From: Aspidapion aeneum
Taxonomy: Eukaryota; Arthropoda; Insecta; Coleoptera; Brentidae
Reading direction: 5' to 3'
Assembly (NCBI GenBank): GCA_963576565.1
Contig: OY755044.1
Location: forward strand, 43,652,735 to 43,716,734
Length of the DNA: 64,000 nucleotides
Numbering within the stretch: position 1 is the first letter of the stretch; the number at the start of each line of letters is the position of its first letter. The notes below the pieces were generated by a model. That model was given only the letters and a program-made list of their open reading frames with translations. It made no database searches and was not told where the DNA came from. Positions 10,926-22,127 of this stretch are shown here, piece by piece. A program made the translations under genes and the position numbers.

Positions 10926-13900
10926 GGATTTTCGGTATGGTGTTAGAATCAGGAATAAAATTTCCACCTTTTGAAGATTTAAATTGTGAATATTGCCGAA
11001 AAGTTCTAGGACTCCTTCAGTCAGTTACTAGCTATAGACATTACACCAAAAATTAACAAAACAAAAAGAGTTTTCACAACGATAAGAATACAGTATAAAA
11101 ATAAAGTGTTTATTCACCACAAATCTATCTCCAGTGAAGATTGTAAAAGAGTTTTTGATCATAATTAAGAAATTGGAGACCATAACTACATGGACAGACC
11201 ACCAGAAGATTAGTGTGACACTATGTTTGAAGTTAAAATTTAAAACATTTAAAATGACGAAAGAAGACCTGTACTTACAGCTCGGATAATCAAAAATTAG
11301 AATTGGTAAAGAAAATTTGCAGTCATTTGACTTAGTTCCGACATATGACGGTTTAACCAGCATCGACAAATATTTATCTATAGACGAAGAAAGAGCCACA
11401 CTTAAAAATTTGACAGAGCAACAGAAATTTGGTAATCCGTACTTAAAACTACGATTCAAAGCAAAGCTCGACAGTGAAACGGTTTTAAAGGGCCACAAGC
11501 AGTCGTTGAGATGATCTAAAGAATGTGCTACACGTACAGTTTATTCGACCATATGCTCAGCGATGTAGACAGACGTATTATACACACAATTTTCCATACA
11601 CGTTTGAAGTTATTAGCTACCCTTACTTTAACTAGCATCCAGGCCAGTAAACAAAATCTCCAAAAATGTTAAAGAATTTATTGTAATATAATTTTTACTC
11701 GATTTGATGATACCCATTAAGCTTCATTTAACAAGGCACTAGAAATATACCTCGAAGGAAGTATAGAGAATTGAGAGAGAACAAATCATGTATGGAAATC
11801 TAATAAAACTATGTTTATTAAAATTAAAGTAAAAAGCTTTATTCACTTCGCTTCACACGCACAGAGTAGGTATCTTACCCTATGTCGCAGAAGTTCCCTA
11901 TAAGATTTGGCGCCGAAGCGCGGATCTTTGTTTGGTGATCCGTGGTCAAAGTAAATGTGCAAAGAAACACCATACCACACAAGCACAGGTATTGTGTGCA
12001 ATTAAGTTTGTTAAAAAAAATAAGAAGTGCTTTACCAGTTTTTTCTATAGAGGCAGAAAGTTTTGGACCTAATGTATGGTTAGGATTAGATTTTATTTAT
12101 AATTATGGAGTTAAGATAAATTGAAGAAATAAAATAATGTACGATTTTCAGAGAGAATTTTGATAAGACATGAAGCTCAGATAGTGTATGTAGTCCGATG
12201 TGCATGCAAACCACCACTTAAATTAATATTTTGAAAAGATGTAATATGAGAAATCAAGAAAGAGCTGACGAAACTCAGTTTGTCCGAAGAAAAAGGAGGT
12301 TCAAACTTTTACGCTTGGGTCGTCAAATCCGACCTAAAGTGGTTAACCATTATATAGATTAATTGTTTAAACCAAATGTCAAAGCAAATAAATATTGGAG
12401 GTTCCGTGAATGTTTAAACTTCTGAATATTTAATTTAAAAAAATAGTAGTACAGAGACTGTAAAAGGCCTATATGAGAAAACCCTTGAAAGTAGAGGCCC
12501 GGCAGGAGCAAAAATTAAGAAATATTTAGAGGTTGCCTGTGTTGTTAAAGGAAGGCTTAAATAAGCCGCAGCATAGTCATGTAATTTGGTTAGCTGATAT
12601 TTGCAACATATCCAAAGTTGATAGTTCGCAAATGATTCTGAACCCAGTGATGAATAATCCTACGGGATTGCTTGTAGCTAGAATCCTATACAAGACAGGA
12701 GATGCAGTTTCTTACTATTTAAACTAATTGGTTTTAAATAGAGGTTTTAAAACAGAGTAAAAAAGATGAAGATCACGAGAAAATTACAAGAAGTTTGGCA
12801 AGTATCTGTCAAAAATATTTCTGAAATTTTTAAACAGTTAATTTATACGAAGTATGGAACAAGTTCGAAAAGAAAGTAAAATATTTAGTTTGCAGTTTAG
12901 TTATAAATTTCACACCTCATATAAAAAAATGACACCAGAGTTATCTGGATAAACCTGCAGTGCAGTGCAGTGATTTTGCAAACGGTTTTGATGACATTTC
13001 TCTGTCCGAAATTATTTGACACGTTGTGAAAAGTTTTATTGGGCATTGCAGTTTGAGAAGATTTGGTTATTTTAACGTTAAGAATGAAAAGAAGCATACC
13101 TATATAAAAAAAATTGAAGAACAAAAGGCAAAAGAAGAGAAGGTTACGCACATATAGAAGTTAGATGTAGTCTAAATGCAGGATTGGATGGAGAGTGTAT
13201 TTATTATGGAGTAGTTTAAGAAGGTTAGAAAATTTTTAAAAAGAAATTTTAGGAAATTTGAGTTTAGCCAAAAAAATTTTGTTTGGAGATTCCTGAGTCA
13301 TAGACCAATGATAAAGGAACTAGAGATTTGACAGTTGGCCCCTGTCTTCCTCTAGGATGCATTGAGAGTTAGATGTAAAGTAGAAATTGATTAAACTAAT
13401 AACGAAGAGATGAAAGTAAGAAGATATGGTATCATATGATACTATTTGTTGGAACAGCTGACAGAAGGTCAGATGTTAAGATGACAAATATAGTCATGAA
13501 GATTTGTAGACACGTATGTCTAATATTTTAGACAACGTGATTGTAGAAGATGGAGCTGACAGAAGGTTAGTTGCGGTGACATAGATAGTCACGAAGAAGG
13601 TTAAGAAGACCTCCAATAAAGCAGAGAAATTTAGTTGTTTGAAAGGAAAAATGTGTAATGACACAACATTTTGATTTTAAAATCATAATGCAATTTCCAG
13701 AAATTATTGTTAGGTGACAAGGCGGTGAAATGAGATTTCTACAAAGTTAGAATGATGATGCATAATCAATAAAGCCTTTATAACAAATTGTTTTAAAAAT
13801 ATGTGCGTAAGAGAAATAAAATACAGCTGAAAAAGTTCTTTTAACTTGTCGGGTTATATCGTCATAACTTTTCTTCTACTAGCCAGTGAAGTAATCCAAA

Positions 13901-15286
13901 GGGTGACTCAATCACACCACAGAATATCGCGGTTCGGTCCGCGCTGCAGATAAATTATGAATCACACTGACGCAGAGTCGAGATTGAGTCAGGAAAGATA
14001 CTTTAATTGAGTCAATAGCTTAAAGAAAAGTCGACCTACGACAATAGTGAAATTGGCTACCACCACAATAATCAATAATAGTAGTAAATGCCTAGACGAG
14101 ACAGTGCAAGAGTAAAGCACGCGGTTTGTTTATATTATACAACAGAGGGTTAACTTGGTATTAAAATTAGACGAGGTGTTAGTTGGGAAGAGCAACTTCG
14201 GGTGTTTGATAAAAGATTTTCGGATGTTTCAAGTTTTGTCTTTTGCAATGAATACTCAAACTACCATGTAAAAAGAAATAGAGGTTACGTTGATCATTGC
14301 TGTCATATTAAAAAAATTATGAAAGTTGAAAATTTGGACTTTGTAATAGTTAAGTGATAGTTTATGTTAGATATTTAGAACATTGTTAATTTTAATTTTG
14401 GAATAACAAAGTTATAATCACGCAAGGGTAACAAGCTTAAATTTTGTTAAAAATAAATAAAGTGCGTTTAAAAAAAATATATATATTAAGTGAAGTGTCT
14501 TAAGAAAATATATAAAGTGAAAAGAACAATCTTATCTAATTAAAACTAAGATGGAATATGGTTAGCACGGGACGTCATCAGATCAAGCTGAAGTTGGACA
14601 TCCACATGGAAGCTAGCAGTGCAGATTCTAACCAACCACCTTTTCACGGGAAACAGCGAAAACTAAGAAGAAGCAAGTAAGGTTTTGAGGCATTTTAAAT
14701 ATAGAAAACGGATGTAAGTAGAATTTAGTTTTTTTTAAGGAGTGAAACGTTAGGTAAATTTTATTTTGTAAAGGGCTTACTTTCTGGGTTAATCATCAAA
14801 GAAAATAATAGAGTTCAGTTTTAAAATTATTAAAATTGAACGTTTAAAATGATATTTCGAGACTTAAAATTATATTGGCACTAGGTTAACTCTACTACTA
14901 GTAAATAAATAAAACTCTTTTGTTTATTTTAAATAAACATGTAATAATTAACAAACTACGGGAGAACAAAGTTTAACAAAAATAAATAAATAAGAACTTA
15001 GTCAAACTTATATCTAAGTTAAAATTTAGCACAAATTTTATAAACACAAAATATGTTAGCAGTAAACACATCTTCAGACAGTAATATCACTCTTATATTA
15101 AAAAAATATATATTTTTTCAATTTCGACTTTAAAAATAATTTTAATTTAGTAAAGAAGTTCTCATAACTGATGTTAGGAACATTTTTTTTTGTTCGTGGG
15201 CTCGGAAAAATTATGAATGCGCGACATTTTATATTTATGCCGAAGTTATACCAAATGATAGCTATTAAAGAGCTATCATTTGAGTT
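10926..15286 (+). pseudogene. Decayed gag-pol interior of the LTR element
   Basis: No frame exceeds about 156 codons and stops are frequent in all frames. Fragments suggest Ty3/gypsy ancestry: LTEQQKFGNPYLKLRFKAKL (frame 11317-11514), which could be Gag-like; the protease-like tail of the frame 11942-12124 (GPNVWLGLDFIYNYGVKIN); and a possible RT relic with NKYWRFRECLNF near 12390. Around 11820-11925 a segment with AATAAAAC, GCTTTATTCAC and TTTGGCGCCGAAGCG resembles an LTR end plus primer site and may be another nested element. Assignment to gypsy rests mainly on the primer site and these weak motifs. Confidence 0.5.
11912..11951. mobile_element. Footprint 2: degenerate copy inside the gypsy interior
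   Basis: Positions 11919-11944 read CGCGGATC, TTTGTTT, GGTGATCCGTG. The flanks GCCGAAG (11912-11918) and GTCAAAG (11945-11951) agree at five of seven positions, and both differences are transitions. The left arm lacks the last three bases. This looks like an older member of the 7-bp footprint set. Confidence 0.5.
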
Positions 15287-15301
15287 AAAAGAAGGGAGGA
15301 A
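15287..15301 (+). other. Polypurine tract of the LTR element
   Basis: AAAAGAAGGGAGGAA lies directly before the 3' LTR start TGTAAAGG, the expected position for plus-strand priming. Confidence 0.85.
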
Positions 15302-16977
15302 TGTAAAGGTCGTGGTTTATTTAATAAAATATAAAAATATTTTATCAAAAATATGAGAAGTTTCAAGATTTCCGTTTAGTTGATAATAATATAACACGAT
15401 GAAAAATAAATAAGTTAAAAAAAAAATAAATGAGATATTATTTTTTTTTAACAAAAAAAAAAAATATTCATTAAAATTCAAATTAAAAAAAAATTAAATT
15501 AAAAAAATATATATATAATAATTAATTTTTTTTAAGAAAAAGAAAAATATTCATTAAAACCTAAATTAAAAAATATTAAAAACATATTCCAAAGCTGGCA
15601 GAAAATATACAGGTATTATCGAAGCAAGAAAGTAAAAAATAACAACAACAAAAAAAAATATTATTTTTAAAATAAATTAATAAAAACCAAAAATTTAAAA
15701 TATTAAAATTAAAATAATAAATTAAAAAATATTCACAGACCAGGCGATGCCAAAGTAATATTTAAACCAAATTTAAAAAAAAAGAGTTAAAATAAAAATG
15801 ATTAAGACTCAGACATAAAACAAGCTGAAGTCAAAACCCTAACACTTATTTTCACTGGAGAGCACTGTTGATTCGATCGATCGCAAAATTACAAATAAAA
15901 TTAATTAAATGAGCCACAAAAGAGGTTCACAAAAATCCAATTTTTACCTGTTTTGTCCACGCCTTAGGAAATTGTTTATATTAGGGAGCAATGAATACAC
16001 GACTCTATTGTATTCATTAATTAGGGCTATATTCAGAAACACTGGCTCGATCAAAACACATTGACCTGTTTCGTCATAAAAATTTGTGGGATAAACAAGA
16101 GGGGATCGCCTATAAATTCGATTTCTTGAATTATATCCGGGCATTATTAAAGTACCAGTGTTAAAGTTGCAGCCAAAAGTGAAAAATAGTAAACAGTTAA
16201 AATTAAAGTGAATTAGTAAAAGTTGAGTTAACCATTTTATATAAAAATGTAGTCTTCAAGAAAATCTAGAGTTTTTGCTCTAGGATAAAAAATATATTTT
16301 AGTGATTCGATGACAGAAAGTAAGTTAAAACTATTTGAACATTGATTTAAAAAGAAAATATTACCGTTTATTTAATTGCTGTAGACAATTAAATTATTAG
16401 ACTTTTATACGTAAATATGGATTAGTAATTATAGTAAAGATGAAAAGATGGAGATTGATTTTGAACTTTTGAAAGTGCATTTATTATTTGACGAGATCTA
16501 GACTATTGGAGTAAATTTACTATGTTTACGGAATTTTTATGTGTTACCATTGAGTTAATTTCACAATTTTATGTCCCACAACGTTTTTTTTTAGACTCTA
16601 TCATTTTAATTTGCGAAGACAATTTTGTGTCGGAAAAATTGTAATAAAACCAATCAGCTTTGTTCGTAGATAGACTCTAAGGTATTGGCTAATGTTAATT
16701 TTAGCGCATTTTCGTAATTAATTTGAATGTTAGGACCATGCTAGACTTTGGATCTACGATTTTGTATTAATAATTTTTGACTTTAAATATAACGTATTCT
16801 TTATAACAATTGGTGTCTAATTTAATAACAACCAAAAGTCAATAACAACAACTGGCTTTAATCATAGCTATGTGCAACTAGGACGCCTACCTCCAAATAA
16901 ATTTAATGTAATCGTGGAAAGGGACAAGTTGTATAAATATACCGCTCGACTAAAGCACCCCTAACCGCGGCGTTACA
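15302..16977 (+). repeat. 3' LTR
   Basis: The 1,676-bp partner of 9230-10905, ending TTACA before CTAG. It carries the same antisense frame (15944-16144), the same splice-donor-like end, and the same TATA-like box. Differences from the 5' LTR are scattered substitutions and homopolymer indels. Confidence 0.92.
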
Positions 16978-17847
16978 CTAGTAACACAGGTACGTTTTAA
17001 AAACGTTTTTAAAACGTCCATTTCGGACATAGAGGACGTTTTAAAAACGTACGCCTAGGTCCCTCTGGGTCCGATAGAGGTCCCTGAAACGCTTTTGTGG
17101 ATCTATTTTACGTTTTTAAAACGTTTTTTAGACGTTTGTCAAATAACTTTTTTATACCTTCCGCAAAATTTGGCGACATTCAATAAACGTACATTTCAAA
17201 AACGTTCGGGGGACGTTTAAAAAAAGTTTCAGGAGAAGGTTTAAAAACCTTTCAGGGGACGTTTAAAAAAAATTTCAGGGACGTTTTAAAAACGTATCGG
17301 AGGCCCTACACAAGTTCTAGGCCTCGGGCCCCTTGATATGGGCCCTTACATACTGGGCCCTTACGTATTGGGCCCTTTCATATTGGGCCCTCTTAAATCT
17401 TGATCTGAGTATGGTAGACAAGTTTTAAATTTATATTTTTCTGATCAACCTATCTAGATAATAATGATGATGCTGTTAAAATAAATGTGAGGGACCTTAA
17501 AAGTACATTTTGAAAACATCTTTTTCGGGATGTTTTAAAAGCGTACTTTTCGGGACGTTTTAAAATCATACCCTCCGGGACGTTTTCAAAACGTACTTTT
17601 CGGAATGTTCAAAAACGTTCTTTTTGGGACGTTTTATAAACGTACTTTTCAGGACGTTTTAAAAACGTACTTTTTAGGTACGCCAAAGTTAGGACCCTAA
17701 GAGATCTAAAAAGTATGTTTTAAAAACGTCCTGACTAGCGTGTTTTTAAAACGTCCTTTTCGGGACATTTTAAAAACGTACTTTTCTGGTATATTTATTT
17801 ATTTAATTTAATTATATTTCTGGAAAGTTAGGACCTAAAAACTACAT

Positions 17848-18109
17848 TGTGCCGTTTGCACGTAATAATAAGACTGTATTTTAAATTTCCATAGGTTTTA
17901 TATTTACGTAGTAATAAACTCAATTTACAGCGATTATAATACACGATGTTTACGAGATAGGGGCTAAAGCCTAACTGCCTAAAAACTACCTGATTTTGAA
18001 AGTATATAGGGACGGTCAGCTTCGAGCGGGTTCAAAGGAACCTTTCCCTTTGTTTAGTCAGGTACCAAAGAAGGGTAACAGAGGATAATAAAAGCACAGA
18101 AACAGAACA
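17848..18109 (-). repeat. 3' LTR of the BEL/Pao element
   Basis: Plus-strand reading starts TGTGCCGTTTGCACG and ends CAGAAACAGAACA. It pairs with 24836-25098. Canonical TG and CA termini are kept here. Confidence 0.92.
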
Positions 18110-18464
18110 TGCCGCCGCTTTTGATATATCCCATATTTCAAATAATGAATAAAAAATTAAAAATCTAATTTAAATCACTCAATAAATTTTAAGAAACATG
18201 GAATAGTGCAAAGTATAAATCTAAAATAATTTGAATAAAATCTTATTACTAAGGCCACTAATAAGTAAATGTTAAGATACCTATGTCACTTACTAAAAAC
18301 AAAATAAGTTAAATAAGTACCAGTTAAACTTAAGATTCTAGAATTTAAAAAAACTGCACAAATCTGTGTAAAAGTTAAAAATAAGCTGCGTAGCTAACTT
18401 AGATACATAGTATAAAAAATAATAACTTAAGATAAAAACAAATATATTTAAGAGTTTTTTATCT

Positions 18465-18764
18465 TCACTGGGAGGACACAACATCTTCATCAGTTGGCAA
18501 AGGACATAATCGTGTTATTGCTCTCTTGAAAATACCATTTCTCATGCGTACAGAGCAGACTCTCACAAGATTGTCAGCGCCAGGGTGAACAGCTACTATA
18601 CGACCAAATGGCCAAGACATCGGTGGCTCATTGTCTTCCTGCACAATACACAGTGAGCTAACTTGTAAGTTTGGAGACCTTTTGAACCATTTTGACCTTT
18701 GCTGTAACGATTGCAAATAGTCTTTGCTCCAAACCTTCCAAAAACATTGGATAACTTTTGTCAT
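18465..18764 (-). pseudogene. BEL/Pao Pol C-terminus (DUF5641-like)
   Basis: The 99-codon frame has FWKVWSKDYLQSLQQRSKW and later MSWPFGRIVAVHPGADN, matching the tail domain that follows the integrase in Pao elements. In intact relatives this is continuous with integrase. Here a stop after DPQDLQ near 18786 and an apparent deletion of the segment normally between the two separate them. The frame ends at 18465, near the 3' LTR. Confidence 0.8.
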
Positions 18765-18785
18765 TTGTTCAAAATGCTTTAGTCT

Positions 18786-21637
18786 TCACTGTAAGTCTTG
18801 TGGGTCTGAGGTAAGAGGCAGGATTGGCCGGGAATTAAGGATGGCTTCAATTTGCGTCAATAATGTGTAAAATGTTTCAAAATCAAGCTTAATGTCACAC
18901 ATCCTCTTTAAATGAAACTTAAAAGACCGAACAGCTGATTCCCATAATCCGCCGTGATGAGGTGATCGACTTGGTATGAAATGCCAAGTTATACGATTTT
19001 CCAGCCTGTTTGGCGCAATTTTCAATAATAAAGTAAAACCTTTGAATTTCGCGATTACTTCCCGTAAAATTAGTAGCATTATCGCTATAGATGTCAGAAC
19101 ATCCTCTTCGGGATACAAACCTTTTAAAAGCACTTAGAAATGCATTGGATGTTAATTCGGTCACTAATTCTACGTGGGTACTGAAACATACAAAAATAGC
19201 GAAATACGCTTTTATGTAAGTTCGAGACCTAGTTTTTCCATCTTTAATTAAGTATGGTCCTGCAAAATCTATACCACAATGAGCAAAAGGACGAGAAGGT
19301 GTCACTCTAGGCTTGGGTAGCGGAGCCATAAGCTGATTAACAGTTGAAGGATTAGCTCGGAAACAAGGAATGCATTTATGTATTGTATGCCGTACAAAAT
19401 TTCTACCATTCTCTATCCAAAATTTCAAGCGAATTTGTGATAAAACAAATTGAGGACCAGCATGTAAGAGCTTTTTATGATTGTGTTCGATCAATAATTT
19501 TACAAAAGAGTGTTTACTAGGTAGAATGATAGGCTGGATAGTATCTTGAGGTAATTTGGAGTATTTTAGCCTAGTATCCATTCGGATCAAATTTTTATGA
19601 TCTAACATAGGACTCAATCTTTTCAGTTTGCAGTCACTCGGAATTACACGCTCGTTTTTAAGAGATATATATTTCCTTAAAAAAGTTTCTTGTTGAACTA
19701 AAAAATTTTTATTTTCAGCGTTATTTAATTCTTTTAAAGTTAAAGGACCAGTAATTTTATAAGGTTTTTGTTTTTTCGCACGACAATTTTCAGTAAATCT
19801 TAATAAATATGCTGTCATTCGGATTAACTTCCAATAGGAGGAATATTTTTCAAATAGAAAACTACTTTGATTTGTGGAAACATAAGTGAGGATAATATTT
19901 TCCTTTCTTACTTCAGGTACAGATTCCATATCCGCAATAACGTTTTCAGGCCAGAATTCTAGGTCTTGTCGTAAAAAATTTGGCCCAATCCACCAAAGTG
20001 AATTATTTTGCAAAGATTGGGGATCTGAACCTCGGCTCAAAATATCTGAAGGGTTCTCATGTGTTGGTACATGCCACCACTCAGAGTTTTCAGTAAGTTT
20101 TTGAATTTCGGTAACCCTATTTGAAACAAACACCTTCCAATGGCTAGGATCTTTTTGAAGCCAAGCTAGGACGATGGTCGAGTCAGTCCAAAAAATTGTG
20201 TTTTTAATAGGTAAACGTAAAGCAAGCTTTACTTTCGTCATCAATTGAGTTAAGAGATGGGCACTCGAGAGCTCTAATTTAGGAATTGTTAAGGTTGGTT
20301 TCAAAGGTGCGATGCGACTTTTCGCGCACAACAGATTGGAATAAATAACACCTTGTTTTTCATTAAAAGTTATATAAATGCTAGCACCATATGCGACCTC
20401 AGAACTGTCACAGAACCCGTGTAAATTGACATTGAAATATTCGATGGAATGCAAAACAAATCTTGGTATTTTTATGCTACTAAGAAGTTCTATTTGATCA
20501 ATGAAATCTAACCACGATTTTGCCAAAACATTTGGTAAGGGGTCATCCCAGTCACAGCCAAGTTTCCAGATGTTTTGAAGAAGCAACTTTGCCATTACTA
20601 TGATGGGGTTAATTAGCCCAAGCGGATCAAAAAGTTGAGTGACTCCTGCTATAACGGTGCGTTTTGTAATTTGAAAACGATTTATTTTTAAACGAAAAAT
20701 ATAGCTTAGTAAATCCTGATTATGATCCCAAAAAATTCCTAAGGTTTTAGTCTCGTTTTCACTCTTGATCTGGAAAGATTCATTGTCAGAAATATGACTT
20801 AAAACTCCGGGCCTATTTGACATCGATTTTCTTAAATTTAAGCCAGATTTTTTTAAGATTTCTGAAATGTGATTTTTTAGTTTTAGAGCTGATTGAACAT
20901 CTTTACAACCAGTAATAAGGTCATCCATATAAAAATCATTCATTATGATTTCTGAAATATCCGGAAAATTACTTTGACACTTCTGACCTATTTCATTTAA
21001 TACGCGAGTGGCTAAAAATGGACTAGGAGTTAAACCGTAAACAACAGTGTTTAATTGAAAATGCTGGATTTCTTGACTAGGATCGAAACGCCATAAAATT
21101 CTTTGAAATGTTCTATCTTGTTTGTCCACCCAAATCATACGATACATTTTCTCAACATCGGCAATCAAAACTATTGCATGTGTACGCATTCGTAAAACAA
21201 TTTCAAAAAAATCATTTTGAACTTTGGGACCAGTTTTAAGGACATCGTTAAGACTTAGTTTTGAGCTGGATAAACTACTTCCATTAAAAACTACACGGAC
21301 CTTTGTCGTTTCACTTGAATCCTTGCAAACCGAGTGATGGGGGAGATAAAAGCATTTTTGATTGGGTTCGTCAAGTTCAGGATTAATTCGCGTCATATGA
21401 CCTAGTTCGGCGTATTCTTTTAAAAAATTATCATATTCTGAGCGTAGGTGTGTGTCCTTGTTTAATCGTTTCTCGGTAGAATACACGCATTTTTCCGCGA
21501 TAGAAAATGATTCTCCAAGTTGAACTACATTTTCTTTGAATGGCAATCTGACTATGTATTTCCCGTTTTCGTCTTGAGTGGTATTTTCTCTAAAATGTTT
21601 TTCACATTCGAGTTCTTGCGCCGTCAGTTTGTTTGAA
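18786..21637 (-). pseudogene. BEL/Pao Pol: RT, RNase H and integrase, frameshifted
   Basis: The main frame (18919-21546, extending open to about 21637 without a start codon) holds the Pao RT with LIADVEKMY (about residues 127-135), VYGLTPSPFLA (169-179) and the YMDD catalytic motif (206-209). RNase H follows (FCDSSEVAYGASIYI, FWTDSTIVLAWL), then an integrase H2C2 zinc region (HAGPQFVLSQIRLKFW, CIPC) and two catalytic aspartates (GIDFAGPY, YSDNATNF). The third catalytic residue (GLWESAVRSFK) is in another frame (18786-19133), so there is a frameshift near 19030. A second break near 21640 separates it from the protease. It would act in the cytoplasmic particle and in integration. The protein is recognisable throughout but not translatable as one product. 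Confidence 0.93.
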
Positions 21638-21743
21638 AAATGTCGATGTTTTCAATTTGCCAAAATTTCTCGACTTTTTCGTGTAATGAACTGATAGATA
21701 GACAGCAGTTAGAACGCTGTTGTTGAGCTTTTAAAGAAAAATT

Positions 21744-22127
21744 TTAATGCAAAGGGCCTACTACAATAAATCCGAATTTAGTGTTTTGCAAAATAGGTAA
21801 ATGCTTGCCTAATATTATTTGCTCTGCGTTCAAAAGCTTGTAAAATATTTCTACACTCAATAATAAATCTACCTTTTGACTGTCATAAAATTGCGGGTCA
21901 GCTAGTTTAATATTTGACGGTAAATTTAAACAATTGGGATTAAAAGAAATTTGAGGCAAATTTGAAGTTACCTGATCTATTATCAAGAAAGTTAAGTTTT
22001 CAGAAAAGGAGTGATCTGTGGACATTATTTCGGTATCAAATTTTGTGTCAATTTTGCTGGATTGATTATTTATTCCAGATATAATCATGTTTAAAGAAGT
22101 TGGTTTGATGTCTAGTATGTTAAACAA
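21744..22127 (-). pseudogene. BEL/Pao aspartic protease region (frameshifted)
   Basis: The frame contains MIISGINNQSS and ends KLLNAEQIILGKHLPILQN and KFGFIVVGPL, the pattern of the Pao protease segment (DUF1758-like) between gag and RT. The protease active-site segment, ALLDSAS, is at the end of the gag frame instead, so a frameshift near 22130 separates it from the rest of the domain. The usual glycine of DSG is alanine here. Confidence 0.75.

Larger units (their letters stand above)
9226..16981 (+). mobile_element. Complete-length LTR retrotransposon, Ty3/gypsy type, interior decayed
   Basis: Two 1,676-bp near-identical direct repeats (9230-10905 and 15302-16977) begin TGTAA and end TTACA and are flanked by CTAG at 9226-9229 and 16978-16981, a 4-bp target duplication. 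A tRNA-Ser primer site and a polypurine tract show plus-strand orientation. The 4.4-kb interior has no long frame. Hints of gypsy pol are a protease-like LGLDFIYNYGVKIN (about 12079-12120) and a WRFRECLNF-like stretch near 12400. The LTRs differ at roughly twenty positions by my eye count, so the insertion is fairly recent although the coding part is dead. This suggests mobilisation in trans, but later decay is possible. Confidence 0.9.
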
